This document shows positions 37,391 to 46,626 of a stretch of 64,000 bases of DNA, in pieces (position 1 is the first letter of the stretch; the number at the start of each line of letters is the position of its first letter). The notes under the pieces are model-generated. The model did no database searches and had not been told where the DNA came from. It saw only the letters and a list, made by a program, of their open reading frames with translations. The DNA is from Polystyrenella longa (GTDB taxonomy: Bacteria > Planctomycetota > Planctomycetia > Planctomycetales > Planctomycetaceae). The stretch covers positions 2,255,001-2,319,000 of the forward strand of contig NZ_CP036281.1 in NCBI RefSeq assembly GCF_007750395.1, written 5' to 3'. The position numbers and the translations under genes were made by a program.

Positions 37391-38260
37391 ATGATTAAAA
37401 AAGATCCATCCTCTGAATCAGAAGAGGTGTCATGGCAAGGTTTTGTACAAGCCCCGCTTCCCGAAATGCCACACTGGGTTAAACTGGTTGGCCGGGCAGG
37501 ACACATTGCAAAAGGACTCGTGTATTTCATCGTTGGTTTACTCGCGTTCAAACTGGCAATTGGTGCTGGGGGTGAACTGTCGGGGGCGAAAGGCGCCATT
37601 CGTGAAATTGGTCAACAACGTTTCGGGCAAGTTTTGCTTATGCTGACTGCGGTGGGTTTGTTCAACTACACACTATGGAGGTGGGTTCAGGCCTGGAAAG
37701 ACACGGAAGGAGCGGGAAGCAATGCCAGAGGCTTCGCGACGCGCCTTGGCTTCGCCCTCAACGGATTAGTCTATGCTTTTCTAGGAGTGTTCGCAGCGAC
37801 GTTAGCTCTGGGATTCGCCTTTCCTACGGGCCTCTCCAGCGATCAAACCAAATCGATTCTGGAATCGATACCAGGACGTGTTTCACTTGGGGCCGCAGGT
37901 GTAATCGTGATCGGAGTGGCGATCTATTTGATCTACCTCGCCTGCAGAGCAAAATTTATGGGTCTGTACGACTTTGCCACGATGAGTGTCAAGATAAGAA
38001 CGACAGCCTTGTGCGTTGGGCGAATCGGTCTTGTCACGAGAGGTTGCGCTTTCGCGATTATCGGCTACTTCCTGATTGACTCCGCCATTTTAGGAACCAA
38101 TGACGGACACATCTCCGGGATGAGTGATGCCTTGGCTGCGATTGCGATGCAGTCCTATGGCAAGGTACTGCTTGCAATCACAGGGATTGGGCTCATGTGC
38201 TACGCGGTCCACGTGGGATTTCTGGGATGGTTTCGTCGCTTCAATGTCAGCGACTTATAA
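37391..38260 (+). CDS. DUF1206 membrane protein
   Basis: 289 aa made of three repeats of a two-helix unit, each starting with a similar Arg/Gly turn (LVGRAGHIAKGLVYFIVGLLA; FATRLGFALNGLVYAFLGVFA; CVGRIGLVTRGCAFAIIGYFL) and ending with a Gly-rich second helix (GQVLLMLTAVGLFNYTLWR, GAAGVIVIGVAIYLIY, GKVLLAITGIGLMCYAV). This three-fold repeat defines DUF1206; the function is unknown. No clear Shine-Dalgarno precedes the ATG. It ends 41 nt from the convergent antiporter gene. Confidence 0.88.
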   Translation: MIKKDPSSESEEVSWQGFVQAPLPEMPHWVKLVGRAGHIAKGLVYFIVGLLAFKLAIGAGGELSGAKGAIREIGQQRFGQVLLMLTAVGLFNYTLWRWVQAWKDTEGAGSNARGFATRLGFALNGLVYAFLGVFAATLALGFAFPTGLSSDQTKSILESIPGRVSLGAAGVIVIGVAIYLIYLACRAKFMGLYDFATMSVKIRTTALCVGRIGLVTRGCAFAIIGYFLIDSAILGTNDGHISGMSDALAAIAMQSYGKVLLAITGIGLMCYAVHVGFLGWFRRFNVSDL

Positions 38261-38301
38261 CACAGGAAATCAGATTGTTATTTAGTCGATCTCTTTCAAA
38301 A

Positions 38302-40191
38302 TCACTTCACTTGCGCATCTGGTCCCGCTGCATCCAAATCATTACCCTGCTCTTCATCAACTGGGGTGTTATCTGAATCGCGAGTTACTGATTCTCCGGT
38401 CTCTCCGGTCAGGGTCTCGCTATTCGCATCTTCCTCAAGTTGAAGATGTTCTTGAGATGAATCTGCCTCATCAGTGGGCAGGATCACCATCCCGACGTAT
38501 TCGATTAGTCCCTCGGCACTGAGTTTGCGAACGTGTAGGACAATTTCATCAAGTGGAACCGCTGCGCCGAGAGTCAGATTCTGACTTCCCAACCGAGATC
38601 GCATCATTTCATTGAGGGTTAAGTCACATTGGTCATCAATGTTGAGGCCGTAAAATTCCTCGAGCGCGCTCACTTTGATGGACCCTCTCAAGGGAAACTC
38701 TAATGCGGGAGTAATTAAGTTTTGCTCTCTGAGATCGCGATGGGCAAATAGACGATCAACAAGACTTCGTACGGCGGGCCTCATTACCACAATGACATGG
38801 TCTCCCACTTCAATTCTGGAAAGCCCTTGAGGAGGAATGATTTCTTCTTCCCGAACGATTAATGCAACCACAACTCCATCGGGCAATGCCAGCTCTTTCA
38901 CCATTCGACCAGCCGCGAGACATTGTGGGTCAACATAATAGTCAACGATATCACCATCCACATTTCGCAGAGAACTAATCTCCAACGACACTGGTGGTAA
39001 CTGCTTGGCAGGTTCTTCCAGATCCAGATAGCGGGCAACGGCCGGAAGTGTCCATCCCTGGATAAGGGCCGAGACAAGTACAACGAAGAATACCGTGTCG
39101 AAAATCAGCGAAGCTTCCGGGAGTTCGGCCAGCATCGGGAATGTCGCCAGCGTGATTGGAACAGCTCCTTTCAATCCGACCCAGGAAAGGAAGAGTAATT
39201 CTCGTTTTGAAAAGTTGAAAAAAGAAACAGAGACGAATACTGCGATTGGCCGGGCGACGAGAATCAGCACCGCTGCGATCAGGAGTGCCATTCCCGAGGC
39301 TTCTAGCAGACGGCTGGGGAAACTCAGTAAACCTAACGTCATAAACATCAGGATTTGACAGATCCAGGCAACAGCATCATGAAACAACAGAATCCCACGG
39401 TGAAAGATGGGACGTTGATTCCCAATTACTAAGCCGGTGAGAAACACAGCGAGGAATCCACTTCCTTCAAAAACCGCCGCCAGTCCGAAAGAGAACAGCC
39501 CTAGAGCAGTCGCCATCACTGGAAATAACCCTGCCGCTCCGATTTGAATATTCTTCAATACCCACACGCCGCAGAATCCCACTGTCGTTCCGACGACGAC
39601 TCCGACGATGAGCTGTGTTAAAAATAAAATCAGCAGGCCAGGTCCAAGTGGAAGAGTGTTCGTCAGTACTTGAATCAGTCCGACCGTCAAAAAAATCGCC
39701 ATAGGGTCGTTTGAGCCGCTTTCGACCTCCAGCGTATCGGCCAGTCGTCGCCGAATATTGACTCCCCCGGATCGGAGCACAGAGAAGACCGCGGAAGCAT
39801 CAGTAGATCCGACAATACTCCCCAGGAGTAGTCCTTCCAGTATCGGAATTTGAAAAAGCCAAGCTGCGGCGAGTCCCGTAATTAAGGCAGTGATCATCAC
39901 GCCAAAGGTGGCCAGTGCCATTGCCGGTTTCCAGGCCGATCGGATTGAAGCAAAAGGGGTGCGTAGTCCCCCGTCGAACAGAATCAGACAGAGGGCGATG
40001 GTGCCGATACCATTGGCGAGCGAGTAGTTCTCGAACTCGATTCCTCCAATTCCTTCGGAGCCGGCCAACATTCCGACGACCAGAAAAAGGAATAGGACGG
40101 GGACACCCATGCGCGCTGAGAATTTGTTCGAAGCGATACCCAGTAACAGGAGAATGCCTGTGATGAGAATTAACGATTCAATACTGAACAT
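38302..40191 (-). CDS. CPA1-type K+(Na+)/H+ antiporter with TrkA-C domain (NhaP2/CvrA-like)
   Basis: A 629-aa cation/proton antiporter. Twelve or so membrane helices span residues 1-395, with the conserved transport core GSIVGSTDASAVFSVLRSGG and VESGSNDPMAIFLT (ND pair of CPA1 exchangers). A cytoplasmic RCK/TrkA_C domain (about 405-490: VVALIVREEEIIPPQGLSRIEVGDHVIVVM) and a CorC/HlyC-like C-terminal part (to about 580) follow, then a 50-residue acidic disordered tail (Glu/Asp/Thr). The length exceeds the usual 560-580 aa because of that tail. It would move K+ or Na+ out against protons for volume and pH control; ion choice is not readable. Confidence 0.92.
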   Translation of the reverse strand: MFSIESLILITGILLLLGIASNKFSARMGVPVLFLFLVVGMLAGSEGIGGIEFENYSLANGIGTIALCLILFDGGLRTPFASIRSAWKPAMALATFGVMITALITGLAAAWLFQIPILEGLLLGSIVGSTDASAVFSVLRSGGVNIRRRLADTLEVESGSNDPMAIFLTVGLIQVLTNTLPLGPGLLILFLTQLIVGVVVGTTVGFCGVWVLKNIQIGAAGLFPVMATALGLFSFGLAAVFEGSGFLAVFLTGLVIGNQRPIFHRGILLFHDAVAWICQILMFMTLGLLSFPSRLLEASGMALLIAAVLILVARPIAVFVSVSFFNFSKRELLFLSWVGLKGAVPITLATFPMLAELPEASLIFDTVFFVVLVSALIQGWTLPAVARYLDLEEPAKQLPPVSLEISSLRNVDGDIVDYYVDPQCLAAGRMVKELALPDGVVVALIVREEEIIPPQGLSRIEVGDHVIVVMRPAVRSLVDRLFAHRDLREQNLITPALEFPLRGSIKVSALEEFYGLNIDDQCDLTLNEMMRSRLGSQNLTLGAAVPLDEIVLHVRKLSAEGLIEYVGMVILPTDEADSSQEHLQLEEDANSETLTGETGESVTRDSDNTPVDEEQGNDLDAAGPDAQVK

Positions 40192-40392
40192 GACGTCGAT
40201 GGGGGAGCCTCAATTGCTTGCAATAGCCGAAAAGGAATGCCGTTACGATTATAAAAACCGAGCGTTTTATACCACAGTCGAATGAGGGAAGCGATCCACA
40301 TGAAGTTCACTAAAGCATTGCAAACGGCATTGGTTAGTTTGCAAGGAATCTTTACCGTGATGGATGTGATGCGAATTCCGTGAGAAAGATCA

Positions 40393-42126
40393 TTACTCCG
40401 AAATTGGAAATCGGTTAAAAAGCACGCACCAGTTCCACAAAGGATACGGTTGACCGGCTCGAGTTCCGTATTCAGGGTCGGCAAATTGATAGATCGATTT
40501 CTCTGGATCCGAATCTCGCAGGTTACCATAAGTGAAAGGACGTTGAGTAGTGATTGTTTGGCCTACAGCAAAATCCAGGTTGTTTCGACGTTCACGATCT
40601 ACATATCGTAGCACCGTCGTCCCCTCCTCTTCATTGACATGGCGAACAGGTACCCGGGCAAAGCTGTCGGGACCCAGCATATTCGTAATGATGAACGCAC
40701 CTTCATCGAGTAAAGGTTTCATATGTTCGTCGAGTTTTCCTTCGACAAGCAGTTCCGTGGTGGGTTGATCGGCAATGATGGGTCCCTTTCGGATGCTCGT
40801 TATATTTCCAATCTGACCAGCATAAGGCAATCCGTAACTGAGTGTGAATGAAGCTTCTTTTTCCAAGGCCGCTATCAGTTCAATCCGAAGCACAGTAGAG
40901 GATTCAACGGTAATACTCGAAATCGGGATGACTGCTTTATCGGCATCTCGAATCTGAAATCCGTAAAGCGAGTGGAATCCATCGCCCAGCGGATATTGTT
41001 CACGGGGAAGAAAAAGCTCGTCCAGCACGAGTGGTGGACGCGGTACCGAAAAATCAACAAGCACACTTTTTCGATCGGGTGCGATTGAGGCCTTACGGGG
41101 GCGGAGGGGTTGCCATTTCTCCCCTTCTTGAATAACCCGGTGGACGACTTTAGCGACTTGTTCTCCGTACCAGCGCTCGCCATCGGCAGACATGTGGATT
41201 GGATCTCCATATCTTCCTGCATATCGGCTATTGACGCCACTGGGGATGCTGTAATGGGGACCCACCATCGTGATGTTGGGATCGGTATCCGCAGCCATTA
41301 GTTGAGCATCTCCCGCAGGACCCAATGTCTGGTAAGTGAACATTGGAATGTCACCAGTCTGCCCCGTTATCGCCTGCAGGTCTTGGGACCATTCTTTCCG
41401 GAAATGGATTAGTCGGTCGCGGTACCATTCCTGTCCCAAAGGGCGTTTGAGTTCCTGACCCCATCGACTAGGGTTAATACCGCCTGTGGGGCCACCGTTG
41501 GCTTCTCCTTGCATCCAGACGAGTGCCGCGATGGAGAAACTCTTTCCCATCGAATCGGCTTGAGCACGAGCACGCCGTGCGTCGTCGAGACTGGTCTGAT
41601 AATAGTGACCTCCGTGCTGCCTGTTGGCAGGAGTTCGCGAGTCGTTGGATTGATCAACAGAAGATAACTCATCAATCAATCGCCCTCCCTGCCCCGCATA
41701 AGTGGTCAGGAAATGGGGGGCTCCGTTTTCCGCATTTTCCTTACTTTGATCAGTGCCGTTTAATCTCGCTTTTAAATGATCGGCCAGACCGTTCGCAATA
41801 GTTTCCCCGAGACCACCATAAGTCGCAGCGGTCAGAGGAACGAAAGTGAATTGCTCCTCGGGGCGATCTTCAGGTTGATTGGCATGATTTCCGTGCAGCC
41901 AGGTTCTGACTCCTCTTTTGAACTGGTAATTTCCCCACCCCGAGTCGCTCGATGTGACGATGGGAAGTGACTCCGCGCCTTCACACAATGATTGCCCCAT
42001 TAACCATAAACCCACGATGTCCTGTTTGAAGGCAGACTGGTCCTCGGACCGTTTTTCCTTTTCCTCCGTGAAACCAAACGTGGGAAGCAATACGAGGATG
42101 ACAATGAATATTACGATGCGGTGCAT
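40393..42126 (-). CDS. Secreted SASA-family carbohydrate acetylesterase-like protein
   Basis: 577 aa. Signal peptide about 1-20. SGNH-like hydrolase of the sialate O-acetylesterase (SASA) family: the nucleophile block is WLMGQSLCEG (Ser46), the oxyanion block is WMQGEANGG, and the catalytic Asp/His pair lies in GDPIHMSADGERWYG. After about residue 345 a beta-sandwich region of about 230 aa (Ig-like, substrate or wall binding) follows, with no recognised module name. It probably removes acetyl groups from polysaccharides. The ATG at 42126 has only a weak ribosome site. 201 bp without a gene separate it from the antiporter. Confidence 0.83.
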   Translation of the reverse strand: MHRIVIFIVILVLLPTFGFTEEKEKRSEDQSAFKQDIVGLWLMGQSLCEGAESLPIVTSSDSGWGNYQFKRGVRTWLHGNHANQPEDRPEEQFTFVPLTAATYGGLGETIANGLADHLKARLNGTDQSKENAENGAPHFLTTYAGQGGRLIDELSSVDQSNDSRTPANRQHGGHYYQTSLDDARRARAQADSMGKSFSIAALVWMQGEANGGPTGGINPSRWGQELKRPLGQEWYRDRLIHFRKEWSQDLQAITGQTGDIPMFTYQTLGPAGDAQLMAADTDPNITMVGPHYSIPSGVNSRYAGRYGDPIHMSADGERWYGEQVAKVVHRVIQEGEKWQPLRPRKASIAPDRKSVLVDFSVPRPPLVLDELFLPREQYPLGDGFHSLYGFQIRDADKAVIPISSITVESSTVLRIELIAALEKEASFTLSYGLPYAGQIGNITSIRKGPIIADQPTTELLVEGKLDEHMKPLLDEGAFIITNMLGPDSFARVPVRHVNEEEGTTVLRYVDRERRNNLDFAVGQTITTQRPFTYGNLRDSDPEKSIYQFADPEYGTRAGQPYPLWNWCVLFNRFPISE

Positions 42127-42466
42127 GATGAGCCTGTTACTTTGAGAAAATGATTTCGAGAGTTCCTAAATGACTTGTAATGTCGTCTATGGAACTGTGC
42201 CGAATATACTCGATTGTGAGCAATAATATGTCAGCGAGGGGAACTCAGATTTGGATTAATTCTAGTGTGCCATCGCTAACAGATGGGAACTTATTCAGAG
42301 GGCCGTAGCCGGCAGAATAAGCGGGTTCTGCTTCATTTCTGCCGGAATGATAAGGTCCTGTATTTGCGAGACAGTACACTACGCGAGTGAGATTAACTCG
42401 AACACACATAAGACCTTAATAGTTATTGTGAATGAAACCAGAGTCCCGTATCGTAAAACAATCAGC
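42127..42466. other. Intergenic region between esterase and IS element
   Basis: 340 bp with no recognised gene or remnant. It ends at the left inverted repeat of the IS, so the former neighbour of the esterase gene continues beyond 43529. Confidence 0.4.
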
Positions 42467-43434
42467 TAACAGCCCGTTGAAAACCCCAGCTTCGGCTTCG
42501 TTGGCAGTCGATCGTGCCAGTGACTCTGATGGGTGCTGGAAAGAGTTGGTATTCGGTGGGTGAACGTTGTGAACTGGCAACGACTCCGTATGGCTCCGTT
42601 AAACCTCGCAACGAGGGCTATACAAAGCCCCAACAACCCCGCCATCGCCCTCTGCAGACCCCGCGGGCTGCCTGTTCCGAACAGTGACCGCATCAAGGTC
42701 CCCAGGTTTCGGCTCGCTCCCTGCAGTAGATAGCGTTTATTGATCTTCTCCATGCCGCGTAACCAGATTCGCCTGGCTCCGCCCGTCTCGCAGGTGTGGG
42801 CGAAACTCCGTTCCACCTTTTCGCTGCGTTGCTGGTCGAACTTACGGCGTTCGTCGTCCGAGGGTTCTTCGTCTTCTTCGATCACGCCTGCCTCCCGCAT
42901 CAATCCGGTGGCGTAGGCGTTCCAGTCTTCGCCCGAGTCCTTGCGGACGATCGACTTCATCGCGGCGTTCGCTTCGAGCGTGGTTGAATCAACACCGACC
43001 GCCTGGCCGGAGAGCAGGTCGTGCTGACCCATGATCTCGAGGATGAACTGGAACACCTGCTCGTACACTCGTCGCGGAAACCGGTCGCGAATACGGGTGA
43101 GTCTGCTGTGATCGGGCGTCTGTTGCTCGAGCGGAAGGCCCAGAAACTGCCGCAAAGAAAGCGAATCGGCACACCGCCAGGCGATGCCGCGTTGGGAGTC
43201 GATCCCTTCGAAGTACCCCACCATCAGCATGCGAAAGTAGACGCCGGGAGGAATCGACTTGCGTCCCCGTTCGTGATAGCAGGGAGCGCATAACTCTTCG
43301 AGAAAAGCATCAAACCCGGCTTCCCGCAGCAACTTGTTGAGCCGGATATAGAAATGATGTCCGGGCGCCGTCAGCTTGCGTGTCTCGACACAGAGTGATT
43401 CCTGCCGTTCGTGCTCGCGTTTGCCGAGTGACAT
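42466..43434 (-). pseudogene. IS1182-family transposase with in-frame internal deletion
   Basis: 322 aa; relatives are usually about 450 or more. The N-terminal part (CHERGRKSIPPGVYFRMLMVGYFEGIDSQRG split across the conserved block, and LGLPLEQQTPDHSRLTRIR) and the first DDE Asp (VGVDSTTLEANAAM) are intact. The sequence then passes directly from RKFDQQRSEKV to the C-terminal VERSFAHTCETGGARR block, which holds the final Glu. The central strand with the second catalytic Asp (usually in an ADKGY-like motif) is missing. The frame is preserved, so a shortened protein may be made but should be inactive. The ATG has GGAGGA upstream. The stop codon TAG is completed by a base of flanking DNA (42466). 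Confidence 0.85.
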
Positions 43435-43529
43435 GTCGTTCCTCCGTTAACCATTGCGATTGAATCCGATGGGAGAGAAGATATCAATTGAAGATTCCGG
43501 CGCGTAGGGAGAAATTCAACGGGCTGTTA
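42467..43529 (-). mobile_element. IS1182-type insertion sequence, internally deleted, about 1.06 kb
   Basis: The element is bounded by 15-bp perfect terminal inverted repeats: TAACAGCCCGTTGAA (42467-42481) and its complement TTCAACGGGCTGTTA (43515-43529). It carries one transposase frame, itself deleted. No convincing target-site duplication is visible next to the repeats (left CAGC, right AGAG; CTAA/TTAA differ by one base if the repeat starts at CAGCCC). It looks richer in G+C than its flanks, which supports recent acquisition. Intact ends mean it could still be moved by a transposase made elsewhere (inference). Confidence 0.85.
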
Positions 43530-43864
43530 AGAGAACACACACGAATTGCAGTTGCAGACCTTAAATCTGGAAGTGCAACAGAAAAAATAAACTCGAAATT
43601 TCGTTGCCAGATCTCTACATAATTTACGTTCCCAAAGTGTGCTCTATCCAATCCATATCCCTTGGAACTGACGTCGTAATATTCATCGGAATACTTTGTC
43701 TATGATATAATGAATTCTTAAAAGAGAATGAGTAACGATTATGCACATGTATTTCACTACAATCCTTTTTGTGGTTGTTCCATGTTTTATTTCTAAAGAT
43801 AGAATTGACTCATTCAATTGTTCGGGAAATCGCGACTAAAATTTAATGACAAAGGGTTGTTTAG
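43530..43864. other. AT-rich intergenic region after IS element
   Basis: 335 bp. A possible 32-codon frame at 43741-43839 starts with a hydrophobic stretch (MHMYFTTILFVVVPCFIS) but has no relatives I know. Otherwise nothing is recognised. Base use is more AT-rich than the flanks. Confidence 0.35.
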
Positions 43865-44215
43865 ATGATGCCACTTGAAGAATTCGGGAAATCATTGATT
43901 GACGAAGTGAGGAATGCAAGCCTGAGTGAATTCTTTCAAACATTGAATGGCGAAATGCTCAGCCAGAGAGCTTTGGCAATTCATACCAAATCTGAGAGAT
44001 TTACTCCAGAAGATTTGTCTATGATGAAAGACTTACTACGTGATTATTGTGATCTCATGTTACACAATACTTGTATGTTTCTTGAAGGAAATCCAAATGT
44101 TCGATTATCAATTATAGATGAGAATCGGGAATGGATAGATATTGAAGACGTTAGCGACGGACTTGCCGGTGAGCTGTATTCTGATGAGGGGTGGCTCCAT
44201 AAATATGGTGTCTGA
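43865..44215 (+). CDS. Uncharacterised small acidic protein, 116 aa
   Basis: I do not recognise this gene. It is a soluble, acidic protein of mixed helix and strand: helical N-terminus (EEFGKSLIDEVRNASLSEFFQTL), a central helix (EDLSMMKDLLRDYCDLML), then a strand-turn-strand region (VRLSIIDENREWIDIEDV) and a C-terminal DGLAGELYSDEGWLHKYG motif. The size, acidity and position in a patch of mobile debris recall immunity proteins of polymorphic toxins, but no toxin gene is next to it and this is a weak inference. AAAGGG is 10 nt before the ATG pair (43865/43868). AT-rich codon use differs from the neighbouring metabolic genes. Confidence 0.55.
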   Translation: MMPLEEFGKSLIDEVRNASLSEFFQTLNGEMLSQRALAIHTKSERFTPEDLSMMKDLLRDYCDLMLHNTCMFLEGNPNVRLSIIDENREWIDIEDVSDGLAGELYSDEGWLHKYGV

Positions 44216-44309
44216 TTCGTGATTCTGTCAATTGAACAGCGTTGGCAACCTGAGTTCCGAACAGTAGCTATCAACCGGAGTCGGATCCGACTTCCAAACC
44301 CATCACTTG

Positions 44310-44600
44310 TCAGCAACCCAACCGCTAGGAATCACTCCCTTTCGATGTCAGTTGAATATTCTTACGATACGGCTTTGTCAAACGTTGGTTTTCACATCAC
44401 CGACACGACTGTCAGGAATGTGCTGAAGGCCAATGGTATCGAGCCTGCCCCTGACCGTCCTGCCTCGATGTCCTAGCAGACTTTCCTGGAAGACCATTGG
44501 GAAGCGATCTTCGCAGTTGATTTCTCAACGATAGCATCCTGAACAAAGACTGGTCTGACGACGTTCTACGTTATGATGGTGAGGGACTCGAACAATCCCC
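44310..44600 (+). pseudogene. Decayed 5' fragment of an integrase-core (rve-type) transposase
   Basis: One frame reads YDTALSNVGFHITDTTVRNVLKANGIEPAPDRP, stop, QTFLEDHWEAIFAVDFSTIAS, stop, TKTGLTTFYVMMV. This matches the usual integrase sequence of a helix-turn-helix ending in LKxxGIEPAPxR, then xFLxxHWxxIxAxDFxTxxVWTxxGLxTxYV, which leads into the catalytic core with its first Asp (VDF). Two nonsense codons (TAG near 44476, TGA near 44541), both at likely former TGG/CAG codons, and the loss of all sequence after the first strand show decay. The N-terminal part before 44310 is scrambled. The matching 3' fragment lies at 46110-46295 in the same orientation. Confidence 0.7.
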
Positions 44601-44650
44601 TTGCAACAGCCGAACACTAGGGCGAAAGACTGGCGCATTCCCGGGGCAGG

Positions 44651-45796
44651 TCAGTCCAACGGAGTAGCCACGGCGGTACCGATACCCGTGTTGCCATATC
44701 CGTTTCCGCAATAGAAGAGTCTCAGCTTTGAGCCTTCTCGGATAACGAATGGGTATTCGACCATTTTGTTTTCCCAGGCTGCTTTTCCCGGTGGCATCGA
44801 CAGATTTTCTCCTGGCTTACCGCGATGCCAGTTCACACCGTCGGTACTGGTGGCTTCGCAAATGGAATAGGCTCCAAATTCCGTTCCAATGCCGGCGTAA
44901 ATCGCTCTCCAGCCTGTCGGAGTTTTCCAGACATTGAGCGCGATAGTTGCAGCGTTTTCATAAAGAGCTTCCTCGCGTGGGCGTAGGACGACGCGTTTGT
45001 CTGACCAGGTAATTCCATCTTTGGAATGAGCGATTACCGATTGTTTGGCCTGATCGATTCGTAAATCAGAATCGGTACTTCCCGTTGCGAGTGTGTAATG
45101 CAGTCGGTACAAAATTGACCCATCCGCTTGTTCAATTTCGGTGATGGGGCCTCCTCCTGCTATACCTTGGTTGTCGGGCCAATCAGTGAATCCATCGCCT
45201 TGAAGAACGGGTTCGTTGGATATTTTCTTCCAATTGATTAAATCGTCACTCACAGCCAACCCAATGCCAGTGAAAGACTGCAATCCGCCTCCTCCTTTTT
45301 TACGCCCGGTATAGTAGAGGTGCCAGCGGTCGCCGATACGATGAACACATGGCAGCACACACCAGAGTTCATCAAATGAGCCAGCGGGACCATTATTTAA
45401 AACTGGGCCGAGTCGTTTCCAGGCGGTGATGTCATCTTTGGGGCACGTCGCCAGACAAATTCTATGGTTCCCCTTCTTGTCTGAACCGGCATAGAACATC
45501 CAATATTCATCATTGTGAATTATGACGAAGGGGTTCATGCATCGTCTCACGTCAAAATCGCCACCACCCGGAGCTAAAATCGGATTACGGGGGTCGCGTT
45601 GCCAGTCATGGACCAGAAAAGAATCCTCCTTTGGAATATGCGTCGCAGGATCTTGGGCATGAAGTAAGAGCCCATCAGTCATCCCAAAAAAGATTAAGGT
45701 CAAACCGCAAAGGTTCCGACGGTAATGAGTTTGTGTATGCCGTGTCGAACTAAAAGCGACACGAAATAAAGGCCGTAATCTGAGCACAACTTTCAT
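44651..45796 (-). CDS. Secreted five-bladed beta-propeller glycosidase-like protein (GH43/GH32-type)
   Basis: 381 aa. The N-terminus has a long basic n-region and then a hydrophobic segment CGLTLIFFGMTDGLLLHA, so it is a likely exported protein. The propeller begins HDWQRDPRNPILAPGGGDFDVRRCMNP, with a possible catalytic Asp in FDVR, and repeats strands of the type YWMFYAGSDKKGNHRICLATCPKD, WHLYYTGRKKGG, GLAVSDDLINWKK, IAHSKDGITWSDKR, WRAIYAGIGTEFG, and KLRLFYCGNGYGNTGIG. This repeat is that of GH43/GH32/GH130-like glycosidases; the substrate is unknown. The frame extends to 46147, but that extension is antisense to the integrase fragment; I take ATG 45796. It lies between the two halves of that broken integrase. 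Confidence 0.8.
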   Translation of the reverse strand: MKVVLRLRPLFRVAFSSTRHTQTHYRRNLCGLTLIFFGMTDGLLLHAQDPATHIPKEDSFLVHDWQRDPRNPILAPGGGDFDVRRCMNPFVIIHNDEYWMFYAGSDKKGNHRICLATCPKDDITAWKRLGPVLNNGPAGSFDELWCVLPCVHRIGDRWHLYYTGRKKGGGGLQSFTGIGLAVSDDLINWKKISNEPVLQGDGFTDWPDNQGIAGGGPITEIEQADGSILYRLHYTLATGSTDSDLRIDQAKQSVIAHSKDGITWSDKRVVLRPREEALYENAATIALNVWKTPTGWRAIYAGIGTEFGAYSICEATSTDGVNWHRGKPGENLSMPPGKAAWENKMVEYPFVIREGSKLRLFYCGNGYGNTGIGTAVATPLD

Positions 45797-46109
45797 AGGA
45801 ATTATCTTCTGTAGAAAACAACTGAATTGATGGAATTCATCAAATATGGCTGGGAATTCAGAGAACATGTGAATGTCGTTTAATTGACGAATACAATTAT
45901 GATCTTCCCTTCCCCAACATGCCACCAGTCTTTTGACTTGGTGTCCGGTTTCAGGTCTGATCATAGTTGCAGCCAGAATATAACTCAAACTAAGTTTCGA
46001 CTCACTTTGGAGATCGTTCGAGTATTTTGACCTTAAGCCTCCATGAATGCCTAGCTTAAACGTTAGATGAGAAGTGCGAAGTCTGAAGTGCTGCGGCAGA
46101 TGATCTACT

Positions 46110-46295
46110 TTGGACAACAATCTCGAACGAGCCTTGAAGGAATACATCGCTCTTTACCACTCAGAACGGAACCATCAGATTCTCGTCAATCCGTTGATTA
46201 GCCCTAAGGAAAACGTCGAACGCGTCGCGGGTAAGATCGAATGTTACGAACGTCTCGGTGGTCTGATTCAGCTTTACTATCGCGACATTGTATAA
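46110..46295 (+). pseudogene. 3' fragment of the same integrase-type transposase
   Basis: Reads LERALKEYIALYHSERNHQ, then LVNPLISPKENVERVAGKIECYERLGGLIQLYYRDIV and stop. This is the characteristic end of planctomycete integrase-core transposases (YHxERNHQGL... then RLGGLLxYYxR). There is no start codon of its own with a ribosome site. Together with 44310-44600 it brackets the glycosidase gene; about 100 codons of the catalytic core between them are gone. Confidence 0.7.
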
Positions 46296-46626
46296 ATCAA
46301 CGACAACCAGACGTTGATCTTCCTGCGGCACTACACGCTACCTCTGCGTAGGGAAACCCATATTCGCTTCGAAATGAGAGGCCATCGCTGCTTTTCCTTG
46401 GTTAAGTTCGATTGAAAATAAATGTTCTTCAGTAATATAAGCGCCTGATAACATTAGTTTTCAACATAGGATGTATACATTTATGATACGCGGGAAATCC
46501 GGGACGGTGCCTGCATTTGAATACTTAGCTGAAAAGCATGGCGAGCAATGCTTGGCCCACTTAGATTCTAAACTGATGATCTCGTCAAGACTTCTCAAGG
46601 GTGCGCGTTGTGTGGAGATCAAATAT
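46296..46626. other. Intergenic region with AT-rich junction
   Basis: 331 bp between the integrase fragment and the reductase gene. It contains the palindrome ATGTATACAT (46471-46480) and the first half of a possible toxin-like frame described separately; nothing else is recognised. Confidence 0.35.

Noticed and set aside
45797-46147. N-terminal extension of the glycosidase frame to 46147
   Set aside because: The extra 117 residues include sequence antisense to the integrase 3' fragment and show no domain; the signal-like segment begins after the ATG at 45796.
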